The notes: generated by a model not told the origin, from the sequence alone. DNA of 33,002 bases from a marine bacterium B5-7 (GCA_021604705.1 BQJM01000016.1:1-33002), one strand, 5' to 3'. Numbered from the stretch's first letter, positions 8,901 to 15,715 are shown. Translations and numbers: made by a program.

Positions 8901-9882
8901 CCAGTTGATAACTAAGCGTTTCGCCCTCTGACAAAATCGTCAACTTGTCTTTCATATCTCCTGTTTGAAGTGCCGTTTCCACGGCAAGATTATTAAAAAT
9001 AAGCTCATCCAAACGTTGAGGTGTCGCCATAATTAATAATTGCTTTGTACTTTTAATTCGGTCATATAAGTATGTTGGGTGCGACAACAATGCTTCTGGC
9101 ATAATATCTATTCTTGTAAACGTTCGTAATGCAATCTGTATCGCACAGAGAAATACATCATAGCGTGGTGACTGCTCCAACAGGATCGCACCCTGTTCAC
9201 CCGTCGGGTTTTCAATTAAATCTGGTAAGGCCATATACCTCACCAAACCTGAAATACATTTTGGGAGTCCCCAGCCATGCTTCACTCGCATGGCTGTAGG
9301 CGGACCAGTGGTACCGGAGGAACAGGCGACATAAGCATCATTATCAAATGGGACAGAGAACAAGTCAGCTCCAGCCACTAGGGGGGTATCAGACAAACCC
9401 TCAGATTCTCTATCTACTGTGCTCGAAGGTATTAAGGTTATTTTATGCGGACTCAGTGCTCTTCGGATGCCATTATGCTTTAAGGCCGCATCATCACACA
9501 GCATCACGCTAGGGTGGGTTTCTTTTAGAAGTTCTTCAAATTTTAATAAATTATTGCATGCCCAGTCAAAATCAACTGGAATAATCGACCTCCCCAATTT
9601 CCAGGCTGCTATGATATAAAATAAGAGCGTAGGCGATCGCGAAAAACACAAAGCGATCGCGCCATTCTCTTCAGCCGAATCAGTAATTTGAAAATAGCGT
9701 GCAATACGGTTAACTATTCGATCTAGCTCTCTATACGTGACTGTTTTAATAGTAAGAGACACCGCCCCATTCAGAAGGTCCTGAGAATTAACACTCTCCG
9801 GATAGGTGAACGCAATCTTGTCGTAATGCTGACTAACATTACGAGAATAAAGATTTATTGTCGGCTCATTTTCTGTGTTCAT
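2944..9882 (-). CDS. Giant NRPS-like A-T-TE / STAND-like / ankyrin-repeat protein
   Basis: A single intact 2312-residue frame. Residues about 1-485 are an adenylation domain: the A3 core is CSSGTTGPP (187-195), the A5-like core is NGHGGTGAPIG (339-349) and A7 is TETGD (438-442), but the C-terminal subdomain is short. About 486-560 is a carrier domain with LLDLGMDS, S520 being the expected phosphopantetheine site. About 578-850 is a type I thioesterase with GWSAG (S655), a likely acidic residue D683 and H841. About 870-1240 resembles a STAND ATPase with a Walker B-like FLLLGID (D1013) and a GSPSLLIYS motif like GxPL, but the P-loop position (905-912) lacks Gly and Lys. About 1250-1590 is alpha-helical, possibly TPR-like. 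Ankyrin blocks lie at about 1605-1770 and 1955-2060. The tail (about 2150-2312) is Pro/charge-rich and probably disordered. There is no condensation domain. GGGGG lies 10 bases before the ATG. Sampled stretches near 5161 and 6901 have about one-third G+C, below the neighbouring genes. The product, if any, and the cellular site are unknown. Confidence 0.85.
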   Translation of the reverse strand: MNTENEPTINLYSRNVSQHYDKIAFTYPESVNSQDLLNGAVSLTIKTVTYRELDRIVNRIARYFQITDSAEENGAIALCFSRSPTLLFYIIAAWKLGRSIIPVDFDWACNNLLKFEELLKETHPSVMLCDDAALKHNGIRRALSPHKITLIPSSTVDRESEGLSDTPLVAGADLFSVPFDNDAYVACSSGTTGPPTAMRVKHGWGLPKCISGLVRYMALPDLIENPTGEQGAILLEQSPRYDVFLCAIQIALRTFTRIDIMPEALLSHPTYLYDRIKSTKQLLIMATPQRLDELIFNNLAVETALQTGDMKDKLTILSEGETLSYQLALKLDAISRLYNGHGGTGAPIGSDIARVLPNTVEKVFLGTPLWNDNFRCAKNGDDGELILYKPDALPDDLSEEDSLRFYEHYDGRSVFYLDPARDERERQNKKEFDGQLWTETGDFFGITYVENKPELSFKRRISPKGEVKQENNSADWVVSRYTITKSMRKVYHTLKTLTGYQYPDVACCLDHTLLDLGMDSVVSARFQQAIRRDFPGISRSLVESEISKIPTIYELGNFLEEIELVKNFYLGENELPTYRHRYILIHSIVGDVLYDYSKFADALLRVSEDTIIHTINFSRLLKEEIYSDLNALADFLLKVIKRLSSKGPWFIGGWSAGAVLAALVAKRLADTEGGAAVYLDLIDMPSPEAFANLHAPERTRAVSKILKGFQDSLIKRGASFPRANHFVEQVTDAVIGRVDLFSAQVTDSPEKMITKRALNLELKNFLPKTWQDSIVEHAIFTFRRLFRLFNALYEMKELVLSPALTDVNVFSSGEIVKVYRTRENLAWPSHTKVMHFSDETHWSLLINPEFISTIASNLHFSGKPTFIASSFPPKENFPATRSLKRDLAAAGKLVCEHAGPFVVFSEESDASTFLSTLAENLSLGLMRGISDNRYDNISSLPKGQFLYLTVQLPRGKELIELDEILATYFLRVFYRALGFVPDKLFSSFEQAIEMLFSMPKVRNNIVFLLLGIDHLPVDLKDVLLKQAQSSKVRLWLHTKSKPLFDSLPVRYRCGQLNQGNAATFFRQLSAISNEPPGIAQVIMRLAQGSPSLLIYSRKLYKLLKTDVWLALENIPEGLLIAIEDILRTDDSVKVAGVVRERMLWYSIFKRVIQLLLLLISVPFDSLLSLLSTLLDDSGEVKKIITAMESCMIVKCSEGGLVQIYNDYIYACITNDWEIQPLPESECLSVIRHFRKKHCESNIESVDADIYFQLFLWGENRAISTAVEKEDLLAIAYTIDIVVYDLKKYARYNECFSVLKKWREKLLTDSGGDEALRSQRLRLICENYFSSVKLHIALFKYSTARGLILELLGHVSTGLLKPVQSLVDEMSAELYACMRMLEAAKEKYTHLMKAFSPTTDWATVLRITLNFSVVCIGMVRQLEVFGDRQQRRILLDEAKKALSGCSMLADSAGSPMVASYYYTALSDIFVVEKNHSEVLKLVRKSINKLSDDGDSERIFIAQDLPATFRDQYVRNLFTKMLMISRCAYTEILTESECRQSNKKKHEMRLKKIEALFRHILAHITHKHLSPEIVDHIKYAMVRAVSRDDSPLIQVILDVMGEKFYDFAIDPLLLRTPLHMSANNTSAYAGMYYQALDYLLSRVPEKRKPTYVNKVMRGDQTALHCSAATGNVAVTELLLAHGANIWLSDQSGRTSLHLAAISGDEDIVRLLLNKVKTPQKRIDFVNKEDVNVRNVDGKKTRTALDFACKFGHKKVVDLLLLNGARSPNLFSLLNELIDFDMNEIFILLLKSQFSFWLESSSFLYDLHVLMKKLIDLTYVRMLSALIEKMLEHSSNPVDNKDLFDALVTTSLPAAAHFRKGSFKNLKKYAAPTEFFDDFLDWVFRDIPMQLFTKTCLALENDWELWITKQGNDLSRELGRTIDTHTVLHHFCMRELPLAQQAKTTRVVSKLLQLYEFPTSVYNEGITPLHRAVAARRLDLVEILLSRELCTVNTRDVSGRTPLHTAARQGSEEILKRLLAEKDSALAMRHKDLKGMRPLACAARSNSTSIVEYILLHGNYKEYLSKSLNSSGDSEYSDEIKVCMQKAVKHNQKEIVELFLTIFTMELLSQCVEAENLLYLARRSGFVTMIFLLTKLLPLSGVLEKTEPNKTHVGALDQFFGWLSDEPEKVSFAAATNNNQKVSIEAGPSEDNSRLFADVVVTGVASSTFSTLGVQDFSLRTHGRATSPRPLRPIKAMPDNPEFSLKDPRAFPPVPERTLSGEKKVAHKKKHLPRAQSTPDARSSPLLSEDGTEKLSNWVIKTRNSDEELRPRKPL

Positions 9883-9921
9883 TTATTATTACCCCCGATA
9901 CCACTTGAAGGTCGCTACAAT

Positions 9922-10635
9922 TTAGCTAAGTTGCCAATTAAGCGCCTCCGATAGATTCAACACATTATCCTTCAGCGAAGCAATCGTCGGTAAGTTAATC
10001 TTATCTAATAAAGAAATTTTTTCAGCGGTTTTCTCAGGTGCATCAGCATTCCCCAGAATCAGCTGTAAGCATTTAGCCTCATCCTTCTGCAAAACTACTC
10101 GGCGGGAAGGAAGTTGCAGAAGATAAGTCTCCCCCTTCTCCTTTTTTAGCGCAGGCATCTCCTGTTCTGCTAAATCACACAACTGTAATAAGAGCGGCTG
10201 CAGCTTACTCTGATGTCGAATACGCCGGGTTTGCATATGGTCGTAGTTTTCTAGCTCAACCTGCATCGCTGCACAAGAAACCAAAACATCGCCATCTGCT
10301 AGTTGCCGTGCAAAAGAAAGTTCTCGGATATAAATGGGCGCACCCGCTTCATCAGAAAACTGGTAGAACGTTTCCAAGCCATTCGCATGTAATGGATCTT
10401 GATTCCGCGACTCAATCAAATCACGAACAGATGTCCGTGCATCCTGCCCGAAAACCTTGTACCAATCATATTTATTTTGATATAAACGCTCGCAAGGCAA
10501 GCCAAAAACTTGTTCGTAATTACCACTAATGTAAATACAATCCGATTCATTAGAAATGCAAAATGTCACTGGCATGTACATTTCCATCAGATACAAAAAC
10601 GAATTAAAAATTTTAGTTACGGTGACTTGATCCAT
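9922..10635 (-). CDS. PAS domain protein with C-terminal helical extension
   Basis: A 237-residue soluble protein. Residues about 10-130 form a PAS fold: an N-terminal helix, FCISNESDCIYISGNYEQVFG (the two strands and turn of a PAS core), a helix ending in RDLIES, then FYQFSDEAGAPIYIRELSFA. The remaining hundred residues are predicted helical with no recognisable output domain such as a kinase, HTH or GGDEF. It is a paralogue of the next gene upstream: both have Y(I/V)S-x2-YE-x-V(F/Y)G, RD-x2-S(F)A/G and a shared helical segment after the PAS core. A strong GGGAGGG site lies 5 bases before the ATG. It lies between the second PAS gene (21-base gap) and the giant gene (39-base gap), so the three are probably co-transcribed. 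Ligand and partner are unknown. Confidence 0.7.
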   Translation of the reverse strand: MDQVTVTKIFNSFLYLMEMYMPVTFCISNESDCIYISGNYEQVFGLPCERLYQNKYDWYKVFGQDARTSVRDLIESRNQDPLHANGLETFYQFSDEAGAPIYIRELSFARQLADGDVLVSCAAMQVELENYDHMQTRRIRHQSKLQPLLLQLCDLAEQEMPALKKEKGETYLLQLPSRRVVLQKDEAKCLQLILGNADAPEKTAEKISLLDKINLPTIASLKDNVLNLSEALNWQLS

Positions 10636-10656
10636 CTAACCCTCCCTGTTAACACT

Positions 10657-11157
10657 TTAGCTTGCCAAATGCGTGCGAATATCTTTCTGAACAATATCTT
10701 GTAACGATTGCAAATAAGGGTGACTTTCCCCTTTTAGTTGCAACACCCGTAGCCGCATACCATCATACGCGCGTTCTTGCATCGGCATTGCAACGCCAGC
10801 GTTACCAACTAACACACCTTGCTGATAAACACCAAACGACACATCCCGCACAAAACGATGCTCTCCATCCGGCATTGAAAAGTCGTAACAAACTTCTATT
10901 CCTTCACCGTAGCCAGTATGCATGTTACGTGCGTCTGTCAGATCTGCGATGGCCTCACGATCAGGGCGATTAAAGTTACCTAGCCAATTTGCCGTACTAT
11001 CGTAAAGGCTGTCACAGCTCGCACCATACACTGATTCATAACTACGACTGACATATATTTGCTTTTCGTGATCACGCACCCAAAAAATAACATCCTGCAT
11101 TTGCTCCACCCCATCAAAAAGCGCATTTAACACTTGATAAGGCACTGTTTTTCCCAT
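10657..11157 (-). CDS. PAS domain protein (single domain)
   Basis: A 166-residue protein made almost wholly of one PAS domain. After a short helix come VIFWVRDHEKQIYVSRSYES and VYGAS, a helix with RPDREAIADLTDARN, and then strands CYDFSMPDGEHRFVRDVSFG and VLVGNAGVAMP. A short helical tail resembles that of its downstream paralogue. No effector domain is present, so it would have to act through a partner. GGAGAAGGAG precedes the ATG. It is the first gene of the PAS-PAS-giant unit and is transcribed divergently from fni across a 176-base gap. I could not identify a convincing promoter for it in that gap. Confidence 0.7.
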   Translation of the reverse strand: MGKTVPYQVLNALFDGVEQMQDVIFWVRDHEKQIYVSRSYESVYGASCDSLYDSTANWLGNFNRPDREAIADLTDARNMHTGYGEGIEVCYDFSMPDGEHRFVRDVSFGVYQQGVLVGNAGVAMPMQERAYDGMRLRVLQLKGESHPYLQSLQDIVQKDIRTHLAS

Positions 11158-11257
11158 GCTCCTTCTCCATCAATCTGCAACGATATTCAAAGTAGCGATT
11201 TTATGTGATTTAACATGCATTACTACGGTTACTTTCAATTGATTTAGAGCTAAATAC

Positions 11258-11295
11258 GTACAGATTTGTACACTTAGCCCTATTTTCGGTATAAT
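11258..11295 (+). promoter_or_regulatory. Mevalonate operon promoter with overlapping inverted repeat
   Basis: TTGTAC (11266-11271) and a perfect TATAAT (11290-11295) are separated by 18 bases and lie 38 bases before the fni start. A perfect inverted repeat, GTACA-GATT-TGTAC (11258-11271), covers the -35 hexamer, as an operator for a dimeric repressor would. The promoter call rests on the hexamers; the operator is inference. Confidence 0.55.
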
Positions 11296-11333
11296 CGCGC
11301 CCAAGCATTGACCAACATTAGGTAAACATTTTT

Positions 11334-12374
11334 ATGGCTAACGCCGAGTCCTACGCCCCCTTTGAGCAACGTAAACGTGACCATATTCATTTAGCCCTGG
11401 ATGAAAGTAACCAGGCCAACGGCTTGACAGGATTAGATCAAATTCATCTGCAACATTGCGCGCTGCCTGAGTGTGATTTTGAAGAGATATCTCTTGCAAA
11501 CACACGTTTCGGCCAAGTGGTCTCCACCCCGTTCCTTTTAAGCTCCATGACCGCCGGCCATGCCGATGCGTCAGCCCTCAATACACAACTAGCTCGCGCA
11601 TGTGTCGAACACGGATGGATCATGGGTGTTGGCTCTCAACGTCGTGAACTGTCTGATCAAGATGCCGCAAAAGAATGGTACAACTTACGACAAGCCGTTC
11701 CAAAAGCAAGATTACTTGGCAACATCGGTTTGTCACAACTCATTCGCACCCCCATCGCAGACATTCAACGTTTAGTTGATAACCTTGATGCACAAGCCAT
11801 GATCATACACACCAATCCCTTGCAAGAATGCTTGCAGCCCGAGGGCACACCACAATTTAAAGGCGGCTTAAAGGCGCTTGCTGAATGTTGCAAAGCATTA
11901 CATGTACCCGTTGTCCTGAAAGAAACAGGATGTGGCTTTAGCATAAATACCTTGAGCCAATTAAATGGCATAGGTCTTGCTGCAGTGGATATCAGTGGTT
12001 TAGGCGGCACACATTGGGGCCGTATTGAAGGCCAGCGCGCCAAGCAACAATCAATTCAGCAAACTGCTGCCGTCACCTTCAAAAACTGGGGGATCGGTAC
12101 CGTTAATACCTTACTCGCAGCAAAGAATATTCAACCCGACTATGAACTGTGGGGCTCTGGTGGTTGTCGAACAGGATTAGATGCGGCAAAATTGCTGGCA
12201 ATGGGCGTCTCAACGGTTGGTTATGCTAAACCAATACTGGCTGCAGCACTTGATAGCGAAGAAAGACTGCACCAAACAATGCAACAATTCGCTTACGAAT
12301 TAAAAATGGCCTTATTTTTAACGGGTTCTCCCACTATACCCTTACTACAGGAGCGCCAAGTATGGGCTTACTAA
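11334..12374 (+). CDS. fni: Type 2 isopentenyl-diphosphate delta-isomerase
   Basis: A 346-residue FMN/NAD(P)H-dependent type 2 IPP isomerase that interconverts IPP and DMAPP in the cytosol. It shows the family order: QRKRDHI near the N-terminus (12-18), LSSMTAG (69-75, usually MTGG), GVGSQR (98-103), a TIM-barrel middle with KETGCG, ISGLGGTHWG, and a flavin-phosphate loop GSGGCRTG near the C-terminus. Length is normal. The ATG at 11334 follows AGGTAA at slightly long spacing. It is the first gene of the mevalonate operon and overlaps mvaA by 13 bases. It is unrelated in fold to the type 1 (Idi) enzyme. Confidence 0.93.
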   Translation: MANAESYAPFEQRKRDHIHLALDESNQANGLTGLDQIHLQHCALPECDFEEISLANTRFGQVVSTPFLLSSMTAGHADASALNTQLARACVEHGWIMGVGSQRRELSDQDAAKEWYNLRQAVPKARLLGNIGLSQLIRTPIADIQRLVDNLDAQAMIIHTNPLQECLQPEGTPQFKGGLKALAECCKALHVPVVLKETGCGFSINTLSQLNGIGLAAVDISGLGGTHWGRIEGQRAKQQSIQQTAAVTFKNWGIGTVNTLLAAKNIQPDYELWGSGGCRTGLDAAKLLAMGVSTVGYAKPILAAALDSEERLHQTMQQFAYELKMALFLTGSPTIPLLQERQVWAY

Positions 12375-13693
12375 AAGATGCTGTGCGTTTGTTCACAGGT
12401 TTCTCTAAATTAAATTATCAAGATCGTTTAAAACGTCTCGTGAAAATGGGCGCATTGTCCGCTGAAGATATTCGTCATTTAATGGCAAACCAAAACCCAA
12501 GTCCAAGCTTGGCAGAACACTTAATCGAGAATGTCGTTGGTTATTTTCATATGCCACTGGGCGTTGCGGCTAACTTTAACATTGACGGCCAGGATTATGC
12601 GATCCCAATGGCTGTAGAAGAAACGTCGATTGTTGCTGCAGCCAGCAAAACAGCCAAATGGATCAGGCAGCATGGTTACATTGAAACAAAAGTAACAGGC
12701 GGTGATTTGATCGGACAAATCCAATTAGCCCACATCAATGATATCAATCAATTTCAATCAACTATTCTCACAAACAAAGCTTTCTTAATAGAGCGCGCAA
12801 ACCAAGATGTCGCTGCTAGCATGGTCAAACGCGGTGGCGGCATACATGATATACGGGTACGTACATTAGCACGCGAGGATGGTGGACACATGGCGGTTAT
12901 TCACGTGCATGTAAATACCTGTGATGCCATGGGTGCGAATATCATCAACCAAATTTGTGAGTTTTTAAAAGATCCGATTGAAGAGCTCACCAACGAAACA
13001 GTCACCATGTGCATCCTATCTAATTTAAACGATCAAAAAATCACACATGCAAAAGTCGTCATGCGTAACATCGATCCGATTGTCGGTTACCGTATTCAAG
13101 AGGCGTCCCTATTTGCAGAAAATGATCCTTATCGCGCTGCGACACACAACAAAGGCGTATTGAATGGCATGGATGCAATGTTGATTGCGACAGGCAACGA
13201 CTGGCGTGCTGTCGAAGCTGGCGTGCATGCTTATGCTGCCCGTGATGGTCAATACCGTGCAATTTCAACATGGCGTATGCAAGGCGATGACTTGGTTGGA
13301 GAGTTATCCGCACCCATTATTGTCGGCACGGTTGGTGGTGTCACAAAACTACACCCTACCGCACAAATGTGTTTACGCATGCTTGGCGCTCAGGATGCCA
13401 ATCAATTAGCACGAATCGTTGCCGCTGTCGGTCTTGTACAGAATCTCGGTGCCATCCGTGCCCTAACCACCGTGGGCATTATCCAAGGACATATGAAACT
13501 ACACATTGCCAATTTAATGCTAAGTGCTGGTGCCACAGAAAAAGAAAGCCCCATCGTACAGAAAAAACTAGAAGAAATTTTAGCCCTGCGTAAGCGCATC
13601 TCCTTAAGCAACGCCAGAGAGATTTTGCGTGAAGTCCGCGCCAAAACAAAAGCACTCAAAGATGCGGCCTTAAATCACACTGAAACCTTATAA
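12362..13693 (+). CDS. mvaA: Hydroxymethylglutaryl-CoA reductase, class II
   Basis: A 443-residue soluble class II HMG-CoA reductase, interconverting HMG-CoA and mevalonate. Catalytic positions by analogy with the Pseudomonas mevalonii enzyme are visible: the glutamate in AVEETS (E86/E87), the lysine in THNKG (K264), the aspartate in GNDWR (D280) and the histidine in QGHMKLH (H377). The nucleotide-binding motif DAMGAN is at 188-193. The start follows AGGAG inside the end of fni, and the stop overlaps the next start (TAATG), so translation is probably coupled. The physiological direction is inferred to be biosynthetic, because the remaining genes lead to IPP. No HMG-CoA synthase gene is in this window. 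Confidence 0.93.
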   Translation: MGLLKDAVRLFTGFSKLNYQDRLKRLVKMGALSAEDIRHLMANQNPSPSLAEHLIENVVGYFHMPLGVAANFNIDGQDYAIPMAVEETSIVAAASKTAKWIRQHGYIETKVTGGDLIGQIQLAHINDINQFQSTILTNKAFLIERANQDVAASMVKRGGGIHDIRVRTLAREDGGHMAVIHVHVNTCDAMGANIINQICEFLKDPIEELTNETVTMCILSNLNDQKITHAKVVMRNIDPIVGYRIQEASLFAENDPYRAATHNKGVLNGMDAMLIATGNDWRAVEAGVHAYAARDGQYRAISTWRMQGDDLVGELSAPIIVGTVGGVTKLHPTAQMCLRMLGAQDANQLARIVAAVGLVQNLGAIRALTTVGIIQGHMKLHIANLMLSAGATEKESPIVQKKLEEILALRKRISLSNAREILREVRAKTKALKDAALNHTETL

Positions 13694-14667
13694 TGCCCAC
13701 CAGAATCTCCGCCCCCAGCAAAACCTTTTTATTGGGTGAGTACGCCGTTTTAGAGGATTTGCCCGGTTTAATTTTGGCAACAGAACCGCGCTTCACCCTG
13801 ACTATTGGTGAAAAGATAAGCCCTACCCCATTCCATCCTGAGTCCCCTGCCGGACGATTATTGGCAACCCAGCCACTAACAACACCTTACTCTTTTGACG
13901 ATCCACATGCTGGCGCTGGTGGGCTTGGTGCCTCGTCAGCAGAGTTTTTGCTGAGTTGGAGCACTCAGCACATTTCAGGTGATGAATTGAGTCCAAATTC
14001 TTCTTCAAAAACCGTTGGCGGCAGGGATAGCCGGCATCGAGCACCAGGGATGGCTTCATGCGTGTTTTTGAAGAAGAATCTGGACACAATTCTCGAACTA
14101 GAAAACGCGTTTAAAAGGCACACGCCTCATCAAGCAACAACACCTCCCAGCGGCTACGACATCATCGGACAATTATGTGGCGATATCACCTACTATTGCC
14201 GGCAAACCAATACGCTAGATACGCTGAACTGGCCATTTGAAAATTTAGCTTATGTGGTCATTCGCACCGGCCATAAGCTAGCCACGCACGAACACTTAAA
14301 GCAGCTTCACAAACCTAATAACATCAATCAGTTAGCAGAGATAGTTAACACTGGTCATCAAGCGATAAAAGCAGCAAATGCCGAGGCATTTTGTACCGCA
14401 ATCAATGACTATGCGGAAGCATTATCAGCGGCCCAATTAGTCGCGCCTCATACCCAACGCCTACTCACTGCGCTGAAAACATTACCTTACATTCGTGCCG
14501 CTAAAGGCTGTGGTGCCATGGGGGCAGACACCGTGCTGGCTATATTGAATCCCCAAGACATGTTAGAATTTCGCGCTTTCTTAGCCACTGAAAACTTAAA
14601 CATTGTTGCCGCTGGTCAGCAAACCAGCCCTGGAATTCACATCGATGAAACAGATCATACAAGCTAG
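13693..14667 (+). CDS. mvaK2: Phosphomevalonate kinase (GHMP kinase) with in-frame repeat insertion
   Basis: A 324-residue GHMP kinase, expected to phosphorylate 5-phosphomevalonate. Motif 1 is SKTFLLGEYAVLE (9-21; GEYAV is typical of phosphomevalonate rather than mevalonate kinases), motif 2 is GAGGLGASSAEF (73-84), the substrate loop is PPSGYDIIGQ (151-160) and motif 3 is KGCGAMGAD (271-279). Residues about 98-133 are not family sequence. They are encoded by a palindromic repeat element and include KTVGGRDSRHRAP, the same peptide that occurs in the next gene product. The insertion lies between motif 2 and the substrate loop, probably at a helix end or surface loop, and leaves all kinase motifs intact. 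The gene overlaps mvaA by one base and mvaD by 23. The choice between PMK and MK rests on motif 1 and the clear MK downstream. Confidence 0.82.
   Translation: MPTRISAPSKTFLLGEYAVLEDLPGLILATEPRFTLTIGEKISPTPFHPESPAGRLLATQPLTTPYSFDDPHAGAGGLGASSAEFLLSWSTQHISGDELSPNSSSKTVGGRDSRHRAPGMASCVFLKKNLDTILELENAFKRHTPHQATTPPSGYDIIGQLCGDITYYCRQTNTLDTLNWPFENLAYVVIRTGHKLATHEHLKQLHKPNNINQLAEIVNTGHQAIKAANAEAFCTAINDYAEALSAAQLVAPHTQRLLTALKTLPYIRAAKGCGAMGADTVLAILNPQDMLEFRAFLATENLNIVAAGQQTSPGIHIDETDHTS
13984..14092. repeat. Palindromic element, copy 1, inside mvaK2
   Basis: A 51-bp core (14013-14063) is flanked by inverted arms of 29 bp (13984-14012 and 14064-14092) that pair with about two mismatches. The core has a small internal hairpin around GGCGGC-AGGGATA-GCCGGC. 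It differs from the core of copy 2 at one base only. The element is open in the reading frame of mvaK2 and is translated. It resembles in concept the Rickettsia palindromic elements that insert within genes, but I see no sequence reason to call it the same family. Confidence 0.9.
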
Positions 14668-15715
14668 CGCCCCCTCGAACATTGCTCTCATTAAATATAT
14701 GGGGAAAATAGATTTCGAAAAGAACCTACCCACCAATCCTTCGCTCTCTTTTACACTAGAGAACCTTAGAAGTTATGTAGAGCTAGAGCTAGTTCAAGAA
14801 AAAACATTGTCAGTCAGCTCGGATCCAGAATGTTTGTCGAAAACCGTTGGCGGCAGGGATAGCCGGCATCGAGCGCCAGGGATGGCTTCATGCGTGTTTT
14901 CAACAAATATTGTGGATCCGAGCGCAGAGAATGCATTTGATACATGGGCCCCTCTTTCCCACCCACAATGCCAACCACTAACCCTCTCCGACTCGGCACA
15001 AAATCGCTTTCTCACGCACTTTTCAATGTTAAAAAATTACTTTAAGTGTGAGGAGCAATTCATTGTTCGGTCAGCAAATAATTTTCCAGCCAGCTGTGGC
15101 TTAGCGAGTTCAGCCGCTAGCTTTGCGGCGCTAACACGTGCGGCAATTGAAGCCATGGCGGAAACCCCTATTTCAGCAAAAGAAAAAACCACCTTGGCCC
15201 GCTTGGGCTCAGGTTCCGCGTGTCGTTCTTTGCTTGGACCATGGGTTGTTTGGGACTTAGAGAACGTTTACGCCATTGACTTACCCTACCCTGAACTCTT
15301 ACATCACGTTATTGTCGTTGAAGAACAAGAAAAAACGCTGCGCTCTAGTGATGCGCATCGACTAGTCATGAGTAGCCCGCATTTTAAAGGTCGCCCTGAA
15401 CGCGCTATCGCCCGCAAAACACAACTCATTGAATCTCTGTGCGAGCAAAACTGGCGTGCTGCGTTTGAGATTGTCTGGGATGAATTCCAAGATATGCATG
15501 AACTCTTCCATACCGCTAGCACGCCATTTCGCTATCTTAGCGACAAAAGCCAGCATGTTCTCGACCATTTTCAGGACGTTTGGAAAAAACATGATGATGG
15601 CCCCTTGGTGACTATGGATGCGGGCCCAAATATACATGTTCTGTTCCGACCAGACCAAACGCAGTTAGCTGAGAAAACACTCGCACCGTTAAGGGAGGTA
15701 TATCATGTCATTTGA
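14645..15715 (+). CDS. mvaD: Diphosphomevalonate decarboxylase with in-frame repeat insertion
   Basis: A 356-residue GHMP-family enzyme converting diphosphomevalonate to IPP with ATP. It has the N-terminal APSNIALIKYMGK (9-21), the ATP loop NFPASCGLASSAASF (146-160), SGSACRSL (189-196) with the catalytic-type arginine R194, and MDAGPN (324-329) with the conserved aspartate D325. Residues about 58-93 are encoded by the same palindromic element found in mvaK2 and include KTVGGRDSRHRAP. The insertion falls in the N-terminal region after TLSVSSDP, where the family is variable in length. I chose the ATG at 14645, which starts the conserved N-terminus inside the end of mvaK2; a longer upstream frame has no family sequence. 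It overlaps mvaK1 by 11 bases. Confidence 0.9.
   Translation: MKQIIQASAPSNIALIKYMGKIDFEKNLPTNPSLSFTLENLRSYVELELVQEKTLSVSSDPECLSKTVGGRDSRHRAPGMASCVFSTNIVDPSAENAFDTWAPLSHPQCQPLTLSDSAQNRFLTHFSMLKNYFKCEEQFIVRSANNFPASCGLASSAASFAALTRAAIEAMAETPISAKEKTTLARLGSGSACRSLLGPWVVWDLENVYAIDLPYPELLHHVIVVEEQEKTLRSSDAHRLVMSSPHFKGRPERAIARKTQLIESLCEQNWRAAFEIVWDEFQDMHELFHTASTPFRYLSDKSQHVLDHFQDVWKKHDDGPLVTMDAGPNIHVLFRPDQTQLAEKTLAPLREVYHVI
14817..14923. repeat. Palindromic element, copy 2, inside mvaD
   Basis: The 51-bp core (14845-14895) is identical to that of copy 1 except for one A/G change. Its 28-bp arms (14817-14844 and 14896-14923) pair with each other with about three mismatches. Outside a short AAAAC next to the core, they share no sequence with the arms of copy 1. 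The element keeps mvaD open and is in the same phase relative to the host frame as copy 1. Confidence 0.9.

Noticed and set aside
9633-9660. Two GCGATCGC octamers 20 bases apart, recalling cyanobacterial HIP1 sites
   Set aside because: Only this local pair was seen, so it is more likely chance than evidence of cyanobacterial origin of the giant gene.
10662-10973. 103-residue plus-strand frame
   Set aside because: Antisense to the PAS gene, which has a good ribosome-binding site and clear PAS features.
13823-14089. Minus-strand frame reading through the palindromic element (LDAGYPCRQRF)
   Set aside because: A frame open only because the element lacks stops on both strands; the kinase on the plus strand carries all the family motifs.
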